From Comamonadaceae bacterium (GTDB lineage: Bacteria > Pseudomonadota > Gammaproteobacteria > Burkholderiales > Burkholderiaceae_C): 24,683 bases of DNA. Both the position numbers and the translations under genes were made by a program. Where the stretch lies: contig CANHKH010000006.1 of NCBI GenBank assembly GCA_947460165.1, forward strand, positions 1 to 24,683, given 5' to 3'. This document shows positions 15,059-23,561 of this stretch, piece after piece. Each line of letters starts with the position of its first letter. Position 1 is the first letter of the stretch. The notes beneath the pieces were generated by a model. That model did no database searches. It saw only the letters and a list, made by a program, of their open reading frames with translations, and had not been told where the DNA came from.

Positions 15059-15439
15059 TTAGTTGCGGTCAGCGCGGGGGGCGCGCATGGCCGTGGTGGT
15101 CGACTGGGTGGCATCAGTGGTGGTCCTGCCAGCCATGCCGCTGCCCATGCTGCCTGAGGTGCCGCCGGTGGCGCCCATGGCGCCTGTCTGGCCGGTGGCA
15201 CCCGTCGCGCCAGTGGCGCCCGCCGGGCCAGAGGCACCTGTTGCACCTGTGGCACCCGTGGTGCCACCAGCCGCACCAGAGCCTGTGCCCATGGGTCCGC
15301 TGCCGGAACCCATGGCGCCTGTACCGGTGCTGGTGTCATTGGAGCCGCCTGTGACTCCAGTACCGGTTTGGGCGTAAGCCATGCCCAAGGCAGCGGCCAG
15401 GGCGGCACTGAGGGTCAAGGTGAGGAATTTGGATTTCAT
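15059..15439 (-). CDS. Small secreted protein with Gly-X-Y (collagen-like) tract
   Basis: A 126-residue protein from ATG 15439, chosen because GGAG lies seven bases upstream and the start is followed by a standard signal peptide (KSKFLTLTLSAALAAALGMA, cleavage after AYA at about residue 23). The mature protein is almost entirely Gly, Ala, Thr, Ser and Met. Residues 59-94 form twelve consecutive Gly-X-Y triplets, mostly Gly-Ala-Thr. A Thr-rich and basic tail follows (RAPRADRN). No catalytic domain, lipobox or anchor motif is visible. The function is unknown; a short collagen-like or flexible extracellular or periplasmic spacer is possible. It lies 228 bases downstream of waaA on the same strand. 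The antisense frame is also open because of the repeats, but lacks any signal or family pattern. Confidence 0.72.
   Translation of the reverse strand: MKSKFLTLTLSAALAAALGMAYAQTGTGVTGGSNDTSTGTGAMGSGSGPMGTGSGAAGGTTGATGATGASGPAGATGATGATGQTGAMGATGGTSGSMGSGMAGRTTTDATQSTTTAMRAPRADRN
15158..15265 (-). repeat. Nine-base degenerate repeats encoding twelve Gly-X-Y triplets
   Basis: The coding strand here repeats a GGN-GCN-ACN nine-base unit with third-base drift, giving Gly-Ala-Thr eight times or nearly so, interrupted by Gly-Pro-Ala and Gly-Gln-Thr. The drift at silent positions suggests selection on the protein rather than recent DNA slippage. Confidence 0.65.
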
Positions 15440-15667
15440 GAAGCATCTCCGGGTTAACGATCGGGTGTCGATCAAAGGAGTGGCATTCTTCAAGTGCCCC
15501 AACAGTGCCCGCTGTGGGAAGCCGCTGGCGCTGGCTGTCAGGAAATGGCCCAGTGCGCGCCATGGCAGGGCGGCGGGTGTTCCAGGCGATTTCTCTTTGC
15601 TTTTCCATAAAAGCGCACATCGGTCTTTGGCCACCCCACTGCCCTGCCCTGGGCGCCTGGCGCTGGT

Positions 15668-16975
15668 TCAGTGCTCGCCCAGGCTGCGGGCGAGCCAAGC
15701 CACGGTGCGCTGCGCCGCGCCTTGGTGGCGCAGCGCAAAGGCCTGGGCGGCCTCGCTCCAATCGGGCTGCCCGGCTTGCAGCGCCTGCCCCGCCAGGGCC
15801 AGGGCCTGCGCCATGTCGGCGGCGCGCAGGGCCGCGCCTTCGGCCAGGGCTTGCTCGGCCACCTCGCTGAAATTGAAGGTGTGCGGCCCCATGACCACCG
15901 GGCAGCCGCAGGCGGCGGCCTCAATGAGGTTTTGCCCGCCCAGGGGCAAAAAGCTGCCACCCAACACCGCCACTTGGCTCAGGCCGTAGTAGAGCGCCAT
16001 CTCGCCCAGCGAGTCGCCCAGCCACAGGGTGTGCGCGTCAGGCGGCGGCAGCTGCGCCAACTCAGCGCCCCAGGCGCTGCGGCGTGACACTGTCCAGCCC
16101 GCCGCCTGCGCCAGCTGGGCCACCTCGTCAAAACGCTGCGGGTGGCGGGGCACGATGAGGGGCTGAAAGGGCAAGCTGCCTGACACTTTCAAGCCTTGAA
16201 GGGCCTCTAAGAACAAAGCCTCTTCGCCCTCGCGTGAGCTGGCGAACATGAGCACCGGCAGGCCGGCCTGGGGGTGGCGCTGCGCTTGGGCCAGGGCCAG
16301 CTGGCCCGGGTGCGGCTGCGCGTCAAACTTGAGGTTGCCCAGCACCGCCTGCACCGGGGTGCCCAGCTGGCGCAGGCGCTGGGCGTCAGCGTCGGTCTGC
16401 GCCAGCGCGGCGCTCAAGCCGGCATAGGCCGGTCTGGCCAGCGCTGACCAGCGCAGGGCCTGGCCCAAGGACTTGTCCGACAGGCGCGCATTGACCAAAT
16501 GCAGCGGCACCCCGTGGGCGCGGGCACCGGCCACCAACTGCGGCCAGACTTCGGTTTCCATGAGCACGCCCAAGCGCGGCTTGAAATGCGTGAAGAACCG
16601 CTCTACCGCACCAGGCGCGTCCCAGGGTTGCCAGACCTGCACATCGCCAGGCGCCAGCAGGGCCAAGCCCTCTGCGCGGCCAGTGGCGGTGCCGTGGGTG
16701 AGCAGCACGCGCAGGCCGGGCTGCTGGGCGCGCCAGGCCTTGAGCAAAATGCCCGCTGCCCGTGTTTCGCCCAGGGACACGGCATGCACCCACACCAACT
16801 GTGCACAAGGCTCAGGCGGCTGCGTGTAGTGGCCAAAGCGCTCGGGCACTGCCTGGGCGTAGCCCAGCTCGGTGCGCGCCCGGCGCGCGAGCTTGCGGCG
16901 CAGCAGCGGCTGGGCCAGGTGCATGAGGGCGCCGTACAGGCGCAGGCTCAGGACCGCACGCCAGGGCTCAGTCAT
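15668..16975 (-). CDS. waaA: 3-deoxy-D-manno-octulosonic acid (Kdo) transferase
   Basis: A 435-residue glycosyltransferase that adds Kdo from CMP-Kdo to lipid A precursor at the inner face of the inner membrane. N-terminal hydrophobic and basic region LRLYGALMHLAQPLLRRKLARRAR, then LVWVHAVSLGETRAA with the conserved general-base Glu70, an LTHGTATGR block, and late GGSFLPLGGQNLIEAAACG and MGPHTFNFSEVAEQAL nucleotide-binding motifs are all typical of WaaA/KdtA. Length is normal. The ATG overlaps the waaC stop (ATGA, 16972-16975), so translation is coupled. It closes the phosphohexomutase-waaC-waaA operon. Confidence 0.95.
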   Translation of the reverse strand: MTEPWRAVLSLRLYGALMHLAQPLLRRKLARRARTELGYAQAVPERFGHYTQPPEPCAQLVWVHAVSLGETRAAGILLKAWRAQQPGLRVLLTHGTATGRAEGLALLAPGDVQVWQPWDAPGAVERFFTHFKPRLGVLMETEVWPQLVAGARAHGVPLHLVNARLSDKSLGQALRWSALARPAYAGLSAALAQTDADAQRLRQLGTPVQAVLGNLKFDAQPHPGQLALAQAQRHPQAGLPVLMFASSREGEEALFLEALQGLKVSGSLPFQPLIVPRHPQRFDEVAQLAQAAGWTVSRRSAWGAELAQLPPPDAHTLWLGDSLGEMALYYGLSQVAVLGGSFLPLGGQNLIEAAACGCPVVMGPHTFNFSEVAEQALAEGAALRAADMAQALALAGQALQAGQPDWSEAAQAFALRHQGAAQRTVAWLARSLGEH

Positions 16976-18039
16976 GGGTTTGATCCCGAAGGCAAGACCG
17001 CCTTCTCAGCGGGCTGGAGCGGCCCGCTTTGCACACAAGCCTGCCACGCTTGCCACACCGTCTCCACGCTGGGCGTGGGCTGGGCATAGACGCTGCGCTG
17101 CCAGGGGCGGGCGCCGGGCTCGCCCTCGGCGGGCGGGCCGGTGCGCCAGGCGGTGTCAAAGTTGTAGAGCTGCACATGCGGCAAATTCAGCGCCACGGCG
17201 ATGTGGCTCAAGCCGCTGTCCACACCCACCACGCCATGGCATGCGGCCATGGCGCGGCTGACTTGGTCCAGCGGCAGGCGCGGCCACACTGTCACCGGTC
17301 CATGGATGGTGGGCGTGCTGGCCGTGATGGCCTGGGCCAGGGCCTCGCTGGTGGCCAGCTCGGCCGCGCTGCCATGCGCCAAGGCCAAGCCAAAACCAGC
17401 GCTGCGCAACTGCGCAGCGAGTTGGACCCAGTGCGCAAAAGGCCATTCTTTGTCGCGCCGTGAGGTGCCGTGCACCAAAAGAACGGTGGGCACGGTGGGC
17501 ACGATGGTTTGGGCAGGGTCGCCGCGCATGCCCTCCAAAGTCACCGCATCGGCTGGCACATAACCCAGCGCCTGGGCGCACAGCAGGCGGGCGCGCTGCA
17601 CGGCATGCACGCGCCTGGGCAGGGAGATGGCCACATCGGCCAGCCAGCGCGTGGGGGCCTCGTAGCTGGAGCCGTCGGTGGGGTGGGCCATGGCAAAGCG
17701 TTTGCCGCCAGGCGCCAGCCTGGCCAGCCGGGCAATGAGGGCAGACTTGCTCAGGCCCTGCAGGTCAATCACCGCGTCATAGGGCTGCTGCTTTAACTCA
17801 GCGACGAAAGCCCGCCACTCACGGCGGGTGGACGCCGCCAGCGGCGATTGGCGCCAGCGGCGCAGCTCGCAAGGAATCACACGCTCTATGCCAGGGCATG
17901 GCGTGAGCAAGGGCGCAAAGGACTTTTCCACCACCCAGTCCACGCGCACGCCAGGCACGCTTGCGTGCACATCGTGCACCACGGGCAAGGTGTGCACCAC
18001 GTCGCCCAAAGACGAAAGCTTGACGAGCAAGACCCTCAA
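16972..18039 (-). CDS. waaC: Lipopolysaccharide heptosyltransferase I, TTG start
   Basis: A 355-residue GT9-family enzyme that transfers L-glycero-D-manno-heptose from ADP-heptose to Kdo2-lipid A in the cytoplasm. The N-terminus MRVLLVKLSSLGDVVHTLP is the WaaC pattern, followed by VDWVVEKSFAPLL, and the C-terminal nucleotide-sugar block is GVVGVDSGLSHIAVALNLP with the YNFDTAWRTGP segment. The only fitting start is a TTG at 18039; the family N-terminus begins exactly there and no ATG is nearby in frame. It begins 34 bases after the phosphohexomutase gene and overlaps waaA by four bases. The weak start may hold its translation low. Confidence 0.94.
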   Translation of the reverse strand: MRVLLVKLSSLGDVVHTLPVVHDVHASVPGVRVDWVVEKSFAPLLTPCPGIERVIPCELRRWRQSPLAASTRREWRAFVAELKQQPYDAVIDLQGLSKSALIARLARLAPGGKRFAMAHPTDGSSYEAPTRWLADVAISLPRRVHAVQRARLLCAQALGYVPADAVTLEGMRGDPAQTIVPTVPTVLLVHGTSRRDKEWPFAHWVQLAAQLRSAGFGLALAHGSAAELATSEALAQAITASTPTIHGPVTVWPRLPLDQVSRAMAACHGVVGVDSGLSHIAVALNLPHVQLYNFDTAWRTGPPAEGEPGARPWQRSVYAQPTPSVETVWQAWQACVQSGPLQPAEKAVLPSGSNP

Positions 18040-18073
18040 TGGACGGCCCCAGGCTCTAAATAGGGAGGTGGTC

Positions 18074-19474
18074 TCAATGCGCCGCGCCTTGAAGCTGCGC
18101 GTCGGGCTTGACGCTGCGCAGCAAAGCCAGCATCTCAGCCTCTATGCGGTGCAGCGCCTCGGGCGTGTGGCCCTCAAAACGCAGCACCAGCACGGGCGTG
18201 GTGTTCGATGCGCGCACCAGGCCAAAGCCGTCTGGCCAGTCCACGCGCACGCCGTCAATGGTGGAGACCTGGGCGGGCGCGGCAAAACGGGCTGTTCCCT
18301 GGGCGATGAGCTGGGCCACCAGTTGCTGGGGCTCGCCCTCGGCGCAGGCCACGTTGAGCTCTGGCGTGGAAAAGCTGGTGGGCAAGGCATTGAGCACGGC
18401 CGACATGTCGGCGCTGCGGCTCAATATTTCAAGCAGGCGCGCGCCGGCGTAGGTGCCGTCGTCAAAGCCGTACCAACGCTCTTTGAAAAAAATGTGGCCG
18501 CTCATCTCGCCGCCCAAGGGCGAATCGAGCTCGCGCATGCGGGCCTTGATGAGGGAATGGCCGGTTTTGTACATCACGGCTTGGCCGCCTGCCGCTTCAA
18601 TGGCCGGGGCCAGGCGCTGCGAGCATTTCACGTCAAACAAAATCGGCGCGCCCGGCACGCGCGAGAGCACGTCACGGGCAAACAGCATCATTTGGCGGTC
18701 GGGGTAAATGTTTTGGCCGTCTTTGGTGACGATGCCCAGGCGGTCGCCGTCGCCGTCAAAGGCCAGGCCCAGCTCGGCGTCGGTGGTGGCGAGCGCGTGC
18801 ATCACATCGCGCAGGTTCTCGGGCTTGCTCGGGTCGGGGTGGTGGTTGGGGAAATTACCGTCCACCTCGCTGAACAGCTCAACGACCTCGCAGCCCAGCG
18901 CCCTGAAGACGGCCGGGGCCGAGGCGCCGGCAATGCCGTTGCCGCTGTCGATCACAATTTTCAAGGGGCGGGCGAGCTTGACGTCGCTGGCAATGCGCTG
19001 GCAGTAGTCGGCAAACACATCGACTTGGCGAACATGGCCAAGTTGGCCGGGCTGGGCGGCCAAGGTCCAGCTTTCTTCTTCCATGGTGCGGCGCAAGGCC
19101 TGGATGTCTTCGCCATAAATGGCTTTGCCCGCCAGCACCATTTTGAAGCCGTTGTAGTCACGGGGGTTATGGCTGCCCGTGACCTGGATGCCGCTGGCGC
19201 ACAAGGTGCTGGCGGCAAAGTACAGCATGGGCGTGGTGACCGGCCCCACGTCAATCACATTCACGCCGGTGGCGGTCAGGCCACGAATGAGGGCCGCGCT
19301 CAAGGCTGGCCCGCTGAGCCGGCCATCTCGGCCCACGGCCACGGTGGTCTGGCCCAGGGCCAAGGCCGCACCGCCAAAGGCCAGGCCCAGCGCCTCGGCC
19401 ACGGCCTCGGTCAGGGTGGACGGCACCACGCCGCGTATGTCGTAGGCCTTGAAGATGCTGGGTGAGACGTGCAT
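18074..19474 (-). CDS. Phosphomannomutase/phosphoglucomutase
   Basis: A 466-residue alpha-D-phosphohexomutase from ATG 19474 (AGG seven bases upstream; a TTG at 19495 is less likely). SIFKAYDIRG is the N-terminal substrate motif, VTGSHNPRDYNGFK holds the phosphoserine Ser101, FDGDGDRLG the metal-binding loop at 239-247, and GGEMSGH the sugar-binding loop at about 321-327. The phosphate-binding end motif is DGFGLVRASNTTPVLVLRFE. It interconverts mannose or glucose 1- and 6-phosphates and so supplies sugar nucleotides for LPS or exopolysaccharide, which fits its place just before waaC and waaA. It resembles AlgC/ManB, but dual specificity is assumed from the family. Confidence 0.94.
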   Translation of the reverse strand: MHVSPSIFKAYDIRGVVPSTLTEAVAEALGLAFGGAALALGQTTVAVGRDGRLSGPALSAALIRGLTATGVNVIDVGPVTTPMLYFAASTLCASGIQVTGSHNPRDYNGFKMVLAGKAIYGEDIQALRRTMEEESWTLAAQPGQLGHVRQVDVFADYCQRIASDVKLARPLKIVIDSGNGIAGASAPAVFRALGCEVVELFSEVDGNFPNHHPDPSKPENLRDVMHALATTDAELGLAFDGDGDRLGIVTKDGQNIYPDRQMMLFARDVLSRVPGAPILFDVKCSQRLAPAIEAAGGQAVMYKTGHSLIKARMRELDSPLGGEMSGHIFFKERWYGFDDGTYAGARLLEILSRSADMSAVLNALPTSFSTPELNVACAEGEPQQLVAQLIAQGTARFAAPAQVSTIDGVRVDWPDGFGLVRASNTTPVLVLRFEGHTPEALHRIEAEMLALLRSVKPDAQLQGAAH

Positions 19475-19775
19475 GGACAACCTGGTCAATAACAAAGTGG
19501 GGGCAGGCAGCTTGCGGCAGGCGAGTCTGGCTGGACCTGGACATGGATTCTAGGTGGCCGCCTTGGGCTTCAAAGCGCACAGCCACGGCCCCCACAAGGG
19601 CAGCGCCAGACGTATGATGGCTGCCCCTGCCTGAGCCCCAATGTTTGCACATGCCAACCTGAGGCCACGGTCTGAGCTGTACGTGGCGCCATGCGCACGG
19701 CTTGCCCGATGGACGACAGGTGCCCACACACCGCCCTTCCCTGCCCGCGCTGATGCGCATTGAAAGCCCCCCCGT
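19475..19775. other. Intergenic region between divergent phosphohexomutase and DMT genes
   Basis: This 301-base stretch should carry both promoters. On the minus strand TTGAAG (19568-19573) and TAGAAT (19547-19552) are spaced by 15 bases, shorter than ideal. On the plus strand I see no convincing pair. A C7 run lies at 19767-19773, just before the DMT start. No conserved small ORF, tRNA or strong terminator is visible. Confidence 0.5.
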
Positions 19776-20681
19776 TTGAGCACTTCTGCCCCCGCACCTG
19801 CCGTCACAGCCGCCTGGGTGCGCGACTTTGTGGCGCTGGGCGCCATTTGGGGCTCGTCTTTTTTGTTCATCCGACTGGCAGTCGGCGACTTTGGCCCGCT
19901 GGCCACCACGGCGCTGCGGGTGGGCATTGGCGCGGCTTTTTTACTCCCGGTGCTGCTCTGGCGCAGCGACAAGCGCCTGCTGCGCCAGCATTGGCGGGCC
20001 TTGCTGGTGGTGGGGGTGCTGAGCTCGGCCCTGCCTTTTGCGCTGTATGCCTATGCGCTGACCTTCATCACCACGGGCTTGTCGGCCATTCTCAATGCCA
20101 CCACGCCCATGTTTGCCGCGCTGGTGGCCTGGATTTGGCTGCGTGACGGGTTGGGTGTGTGGCGCAGCCTGGGGCTGGCGCTGGGCTTTGCGGGCGTGAT
20201 TGTCTTGGCCTGGGACCAAGCCAGCTTCAAGGCCACAGGCGGCATGGGCCCGCTGTGGGCGGTGCTGGCTTGCCTGGGCGCTTGCATGAGCTACGCGGTG
20301 GCCGCCAGCTACACCCGGCTGCACCTGAGCCAAGTGCCGCCCTTGGTCACGGCCACCGGCAGCCAAATAGGCGCCAGCGTGGCCCTGGCGCTGCCGGCCG
20401 CGCTCACTTGGCCGGCCCAAGCGCCTTCGGCCACGGCCTGGCTGGCCGTGTTGGTGGTGGGGGTGGTCTGCACAGGCCTGGCCTACCTGCTGTTTTACCG
20501 GCTGATTGCCCGTGGCAGTCCTTCGCGCACCATGACGGTGGGTTACCTCATTCCGCTTTTTGCGGTGGTCTATGGGGTGCTGCTGCTGGACGAACACCTC
20601 ACGCCCGCCATGGTGACGGGCGGCTTGGTGATTTTGCTGGGCACGGCCTTGGCGAGCGGCTTGGTGCAGCCCAAACGCTAG
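19776..20681 (+). CDS. EamA/DMT-family transporter
   Basis: A 301-residue inner-membrane protein with about ten hydrophobic segments in two EamA repeats. The first repeat begins with FVALGAIWGSSFLFIRLAVG (about 18-37), the second with LWAVLACLGACMSYAVAAS. GAIWGSSFLFIR and the MTVGYLIPLFAVVYGVLLLDE segment near the end are characteristic. Relatives such as RhtA and YdcZ-like carriers export amino acids, metabolites or drugs; the substrate is unknown here. The start is TTG at 19776, as an in-frame stop lies at 19761 and the only alternative is GTG 19818. It is followed 13 bases later by the CoA-ligase-like gene, so the two may be co-transcribed. Confidence 0.88.
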   Translation: MSTSAPAPAVTAAWVRDFVALGAIWGSSFLFIRLAVGDFGPLATTALRVGIGAAFLLPVLLWRSDKRLLRQHWRALLVVGVLSSALPFALYAYALTFITTGLSAILNATTPMFAALVAWIWLRDGLGVWRSLGLALGFAGVIVLAWDQASFKATGGMGPLWAVLACLGACMSYAVAASYTRLHLSQVPPLVTATGSQIGASVALALPAALTWPAQAPSATAWLAVLVVGVVCTGLAYLLFYRLIARGSPSRTMTVGYLIPLFAVVYGVLLLDEHLTPAMVTGGLVILLGTALASGLVQPKR

Positions 20682-20694
20682 GGGCTTCAGTGGC

Positions 20695-22074
20695 ATGATG
20701 GCGGCCATGACCGCGCCATTGACCACCCGAGCCGCCTCCTTTGAGCCCCAGAACCTGCTCGACATCACACGGCAAGCCCACTTTGCCCAGACCATGGACC
20801 TGGTGTTTGAACGCCACCCCTATTACCGCGAGCGCCTGGCCGGCCTGGGTTTGCGCCGCAGCGACTTTCAGACGCTGGCCGACCTGCAGCGCCTGCCCCT
20901 GACCAGCAAGGCCGAGTACATGGCCGCGCCCGAGAAATTCATCCTGGACACCGAGGGCCTGCCGCAGGAAATGCAGACCGTTTGGGACACCATGTACACC
21001 ACAGGCTCCACCTCGGGCCGGCCCACGCCCTTTGTGTCCACGAGCTACGATTTTTTCAACATCTTGGAGTTGCAGCGCCGCATGCTGGAGCTGCGCGGGG
21101 TGGGTACGCAAGACCTGATTGCCAACTTGTTTCCCATCACCACCACGCCGCACGGCGCCTGGATACGGGTGCTGCACGCCGCCGCCAGCATGAACGTGCC
21201 CGTGGTTTGCGCCATGCCCGGCAAGCCCTCGCCCTACTTTCACCTGGGCAATGGCCTGGACGAGGTGGTGCAGCTGGTGGGACGCAGCCAAGCCACCATC
21301 CTCTGGGGCGTGCCCAGCTACATCCAGCGCACGCTGGTGCGGGCCGCCGAGTTGGGGCTGCGCTGGCCGGCGGTGCGCCTGGTCTTTGTGACCGGGGAGG
21401 CCTTGGCCGAGTCCGCGCGCACGCAAATGCAGCAGGCCCTGAAAGCGGTGGGGGCGGGGTCGGCGCAGATCAGCATTTCCTATGGCGCCACCGAGATGCA
21501 AGGCGGGCTGGTCGAGTGCCAGCCAGGCGCCGGTCTGCACAACCCGCTGCCCGCGCAAATGCTCATTGAAGTGGTGGACCCGCTGACCGGGCTGAACCTG
21601 CCCGACGGTCAAAGCGGCGCGGTGGCCCTGACGCACCTGAACCGGCGCGGCACCGTGCTGCTGCGCTACCTCTTGGGTGATGTGTCTGTGCGCAGCCAAG
21701 CGCCCTGCCCGGCCTGCGGCGCGGTGACCGAGCGCCTGGTGCAAACGCCCAGGCGCAGCGATGCGCTGCTCAAGGTCAAGGGCATGCTGATCCACCCCGA
21801 GGCCGTGCTGGCCAGCCTGGACGCGCTGCTGGGTGCCACGCCCTATGTGCTGAGTGTGCAAAGCACAGAGCCCAGCCAGGCCCTGAGCGCGGACAGGCTG
21901 GTGCTGCGACTTGAAGCCCAGCCCGATGCAGCGCGGGCCAGGCAGCTGGCCGATGAGGTCAAGCGCGCCTGCGGCGTGACGCCCGAGCTGCAGTTTGAAG
22001 CAGTCGGCAGCCTGGCCCCCACGGGGGGCAGCTGGAAGGCCAAGAAGTTTGTGGACCTGAGGTCTGCGCACTGA
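20695..22074 (+). CDS. Phenylacetate-CoA-ligase-like AMP-forming enzyme (PaaK family)
   Basis: A 459-residue adenylate-forming enzyme. The ATP-binding loop TTGSTSGRPTP is at residues 102-112, the SYGATE adenine motif at 262-267, and the C-terminus GSWKAKKFVDLR carries the lysines expected for adenylation. A CPACG Zn-type pair lies near residue 340. Family members activate a carboxylic acid, classically phenylacetate or other aromatic or heterocyclic acids, to the acyl-CoA with ATP in the cytoplasm. The residues that would tell the substrate are not readable by eye. It follows the DMT gene by 13 bases and converges on livF; three closely spaced ATG codons (20695, 20698, 20707) are possible starts, and AGGGG lies about 10 bases upstream of the first. 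Confidence 0.87.
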   Translation: MMAAMTAPLTTRAASFEPQNLLDITRQAHFAQTMDLVFERHPYYRERLAGLGLRRSDFQTLADLQRLPLTSKAEYMAAPEKFILDTEGLPQEMQTVWDTMYTTGSTSGRPTPFVSTSYDFFNILELQRRMLELRGVGTQDLIANLFPITTTPHGAWIRVLHAAASMNVPVVCAMPGKPSPYFHLGNGLDEVVQLVGRSQATILWGVPSYIQRTLVRAAELGLRWPAVRLVFVTGEALAESARTQMQQALKAVGAGSAQISISYGATEMQGGLVECQPGAGLHNPLPAQMLIEVVDPLTGLNLPDGQSGAVALTHLNRRGTVLLRYLLGDVSVRSQAPCPACGAVTERLVQTPRRSDALLKVKGMLIHPEAVLASLDALLGATPYVLSVQSTEPSQALSADRLVLRLEAQPDAARARQLADEVKRACGVTPELQFEAVGSLAPTGGSWKAKKFVDLRSAH

Positions 22075-22093
22075 GGGCGGCTGCGCCCCGCCC
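22075..22093. terminator. Hairpin between convergent ligase and livF genes
   Basis: GGGCGG (22075-22080) pairs with CCGCCC (22088-22093) across a seven-base loop, immediately after the ligase stop codon and six bases from the livF stop. It has no T tract, so it may block transcription weakly in both directions. Confidence 0.4.
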
Positions 22094-22098
22094 AGCGC

Positions 22099-22815
22099 TC
22101 AGCGCTTGCCCAGGTAGAGCCTGGCCACGCGCTCATCGCCGATCAGGCGGGACGCTTCATCTTGTATCTGCAAGCTGCCCAACTCCATCACGCCGCCACG
22201 GTCGGACACCGACAGCGCCTTTTTGACGTTTTGCTCGACCATCAAAATGGCCTTGCCCTGCTCGCGCAGCAGGCGCACGTTGTCAAACACCGCATCGACC
22301 ATCTTGGGCGCCAAACCGATGGAGGGCTCGTCGAGCATGATGAGCTTGGGGTCTTGCAGCAGCGTGCGGGCGATCTCCAGCATGCGTTGCTCGCCGCCAG
22401 ACATCATGCCCGCGAGCTGGCCGGTACGCTGTTTGAGCACCGGAAACAAGTCCAGCACCTTGGCGGTGCGCTCGGCCAGCACGGCCTTGTCACGCACCAA
22501 GTAGCCGCCCATGCGCAGGTTTTCTTCAATGGTCAGCCGGGGGAACACGCTGCGGTGTTGCGGGATGTAGGCGATGCCAGCGAGCAGCAGGCGGTCGCTG
22601 GCTTCGCGCGAGACATCGCGCTCACCCAGAAAGATGCCGCCGCTGCGCACAGGCAGCAGGTTGAAAATGGCACGCAGCAGCGTGGACTTGCCCGCGCCGT
22701 TGTGGCCGATGATGGTCATGATCTGGCCGGGCTGAACCTCAAGGTTCACGTCCTGCAAGATCACTCGCCCCCCGTAGCCCGCGCTCAGGGCTTCAATGCG
22801 CAGCACGGCCGTCAT
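22099..22815 (-). CDS. livF: Branched-chain amino acid-type ABC transporter ATP-binding protein LivF
   Basis: A 238-residue ATPase. Walker A GHNGAGKST is at residues 37-45, the ABC signature is MSGGEQRMLEIAR, Walker B is LIMLDEP, and the LivF-type ILMVEQNVKKAL follows. With LivG it powers import through LivH and LivM, usually of branched-chain amino acids, though relatives import urea, amides or aromatic acids. The start ATG at 22815 overlaps the livG stop (ATGA, 22812-22815). A longer frame to 23769 is open but covers livG in another frame, so it is not the gene. Confidence 0.93.
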   Translation of the reverse strand: MTAVLRIEALSAGYGGRVILQDVNLEVQPGQIMTIIGHNGAGKSTLLRAIFNLLPVRSGGIFLGERDVSREASDRLLLAGIAYIPQHRSVFPRLTIEENLRMGGYLVRDKAVLAERTAKVLDLFPVLKQRTGQLAGMMSGGEQRMLEIARTLLQDPKLIMLDEPSIGLAPKMVDAVFDNVRLLREQGKAILMVEQNVKKALSVSDRGGVMELGSLQIQDEASRLIGDERVARLYLGKR

Positions 22816-23561
22816 CCGAGGTAGGCCTCCAACACCTGGGGGCTGGCCTGCACCTGGGCGGGCGTGCCGCGCTCGAGCACGCGGCCCTGGTGCATGACGA
22901 TGATGTCCTGGGCCAGCGACATGATGAACTCCATGTTGTGCTCCACCACCAAAAACACGCGCGGGCGCTCGGCGTACATGGTCTGGATGAAGTCCATCAG
23001 CACCTCCAGCAGCGAAGGATTGACCCCCGAGGCCGGCTCGTCCAGAAGAAAGACATCGGGCGAGCTGATGAAGGTTGAAACGATTTCCAGCAAGCGGCGC
23101 TGCCCGAAGGACAAGACCGAGGCTGGTGCATGGGCATAAGCCTGCAGGCGCACCAGCGAGAGCAGGCGCATGGCCTCGTCGTGCAGCTGCCTGCGATGCA
23201 GTCCAGAGCGCGTGAACACCTGGGTCAGCGTGGCCCCCAGGCCCTTGGGCTGGGCGGCAAACAGCACATTGTCCAGGCAAGTCTCTTCGAGCAGCACCCG
23301 GCATTCTTGGAAGGTGCGCGACAGGCCATTGGCCGCCATGCGGTGCGAAGCCCAGCCGGTCACATCGCGCCCGCCCATCAGCACCTGGCCGGCATCGGGG
23401 GTGACCGTGCCCGCGATGGCGTCGAACAAGGTGGTTTTGCCCGCGCCATTGGGGCCGATCAGGCCGTAAATGCCCGGGCCCTCTATGGTGAACTCCGCGC
23501 CGTCCAGCGCAACGATGCCGCCATAGGACTTGCGCACGCCTTTGAGTTGCAGCGCACTCAT
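22812..23561 (-). CDS. livG: Branched-chain amino acid-type ABC transporter ATP-binding protein LivG
   Basis: A 249-residue ATPase beginning MSALQLKGVRKSYGGIVALD. Walker A GPNGAGKT is at 36-43, LSRTFQECRVL is the LivG Q-loop region, LSFGQRRLLEI the signature, VFLLDEPASGVNP Walker B and D-loop, and FLVVEHNM the switch region. I chose ATG 23561, which overlaps the livM stop by four bases; the frame opens to 23684 without family-like sequence. It forms the ATPase pair with LivF. Confidence 0.93.
   Translation of the reverse strand: MSALQLKGVRKSYGGIVALDGAEFTIEGPGIYGLIGPNGAGKTTLFDAIAGTVTPDAGQVLMGGRDVTGWASHRMAANGLSRTFQECRVLLEETCLDNVLFAAQPKGLGATLTQVFTRSGLHRRQLHDEAMRLLSLVRLQAYAHAPASVLSFGQRRLLEIVSTFISSPDVFLLDEPASGVNPSLLEVLMDFIQTMYAERPRVFLVVEHNMEFIMSLAQDIIVMHQGRVLERGTPAQVQASPQVLEAYLG

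Noticed and set aside
15063..15377. Plus-strand Val-Ala-Pro repeat frame opposite the collagen-like gene
   Set aside because: It is the reverse reading of the Gly-X-Y repeat and has no signal peptide; the minus strand has a good ribosome binding site and export signal.
15599..15614. Hairpin GCTTTT-CCAT-AAAAGC between waaA and the collagen-like gene
   Set aside because: A perfect six-base stem, but AT-rich and weak, with no T tail; not convincing as a terminator or operator.
17828..19465. A 545-codon open frame on the plus strand opposite the phosphohexomutase and part of waaC
   Set aside because: It is His/Gln/Ala/Gly-rich without any family motif, and arises from GC-rich codon bias opposite two well-conserved genes.
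20599..22071. A 490-codon minus-strand frame opposite the CoA ligase
   Set aside because: Composition is typical of an antisense shadow (His, Gln, Gly, Ala), with no motif; the plus strand has a clear PaaK-type protein.
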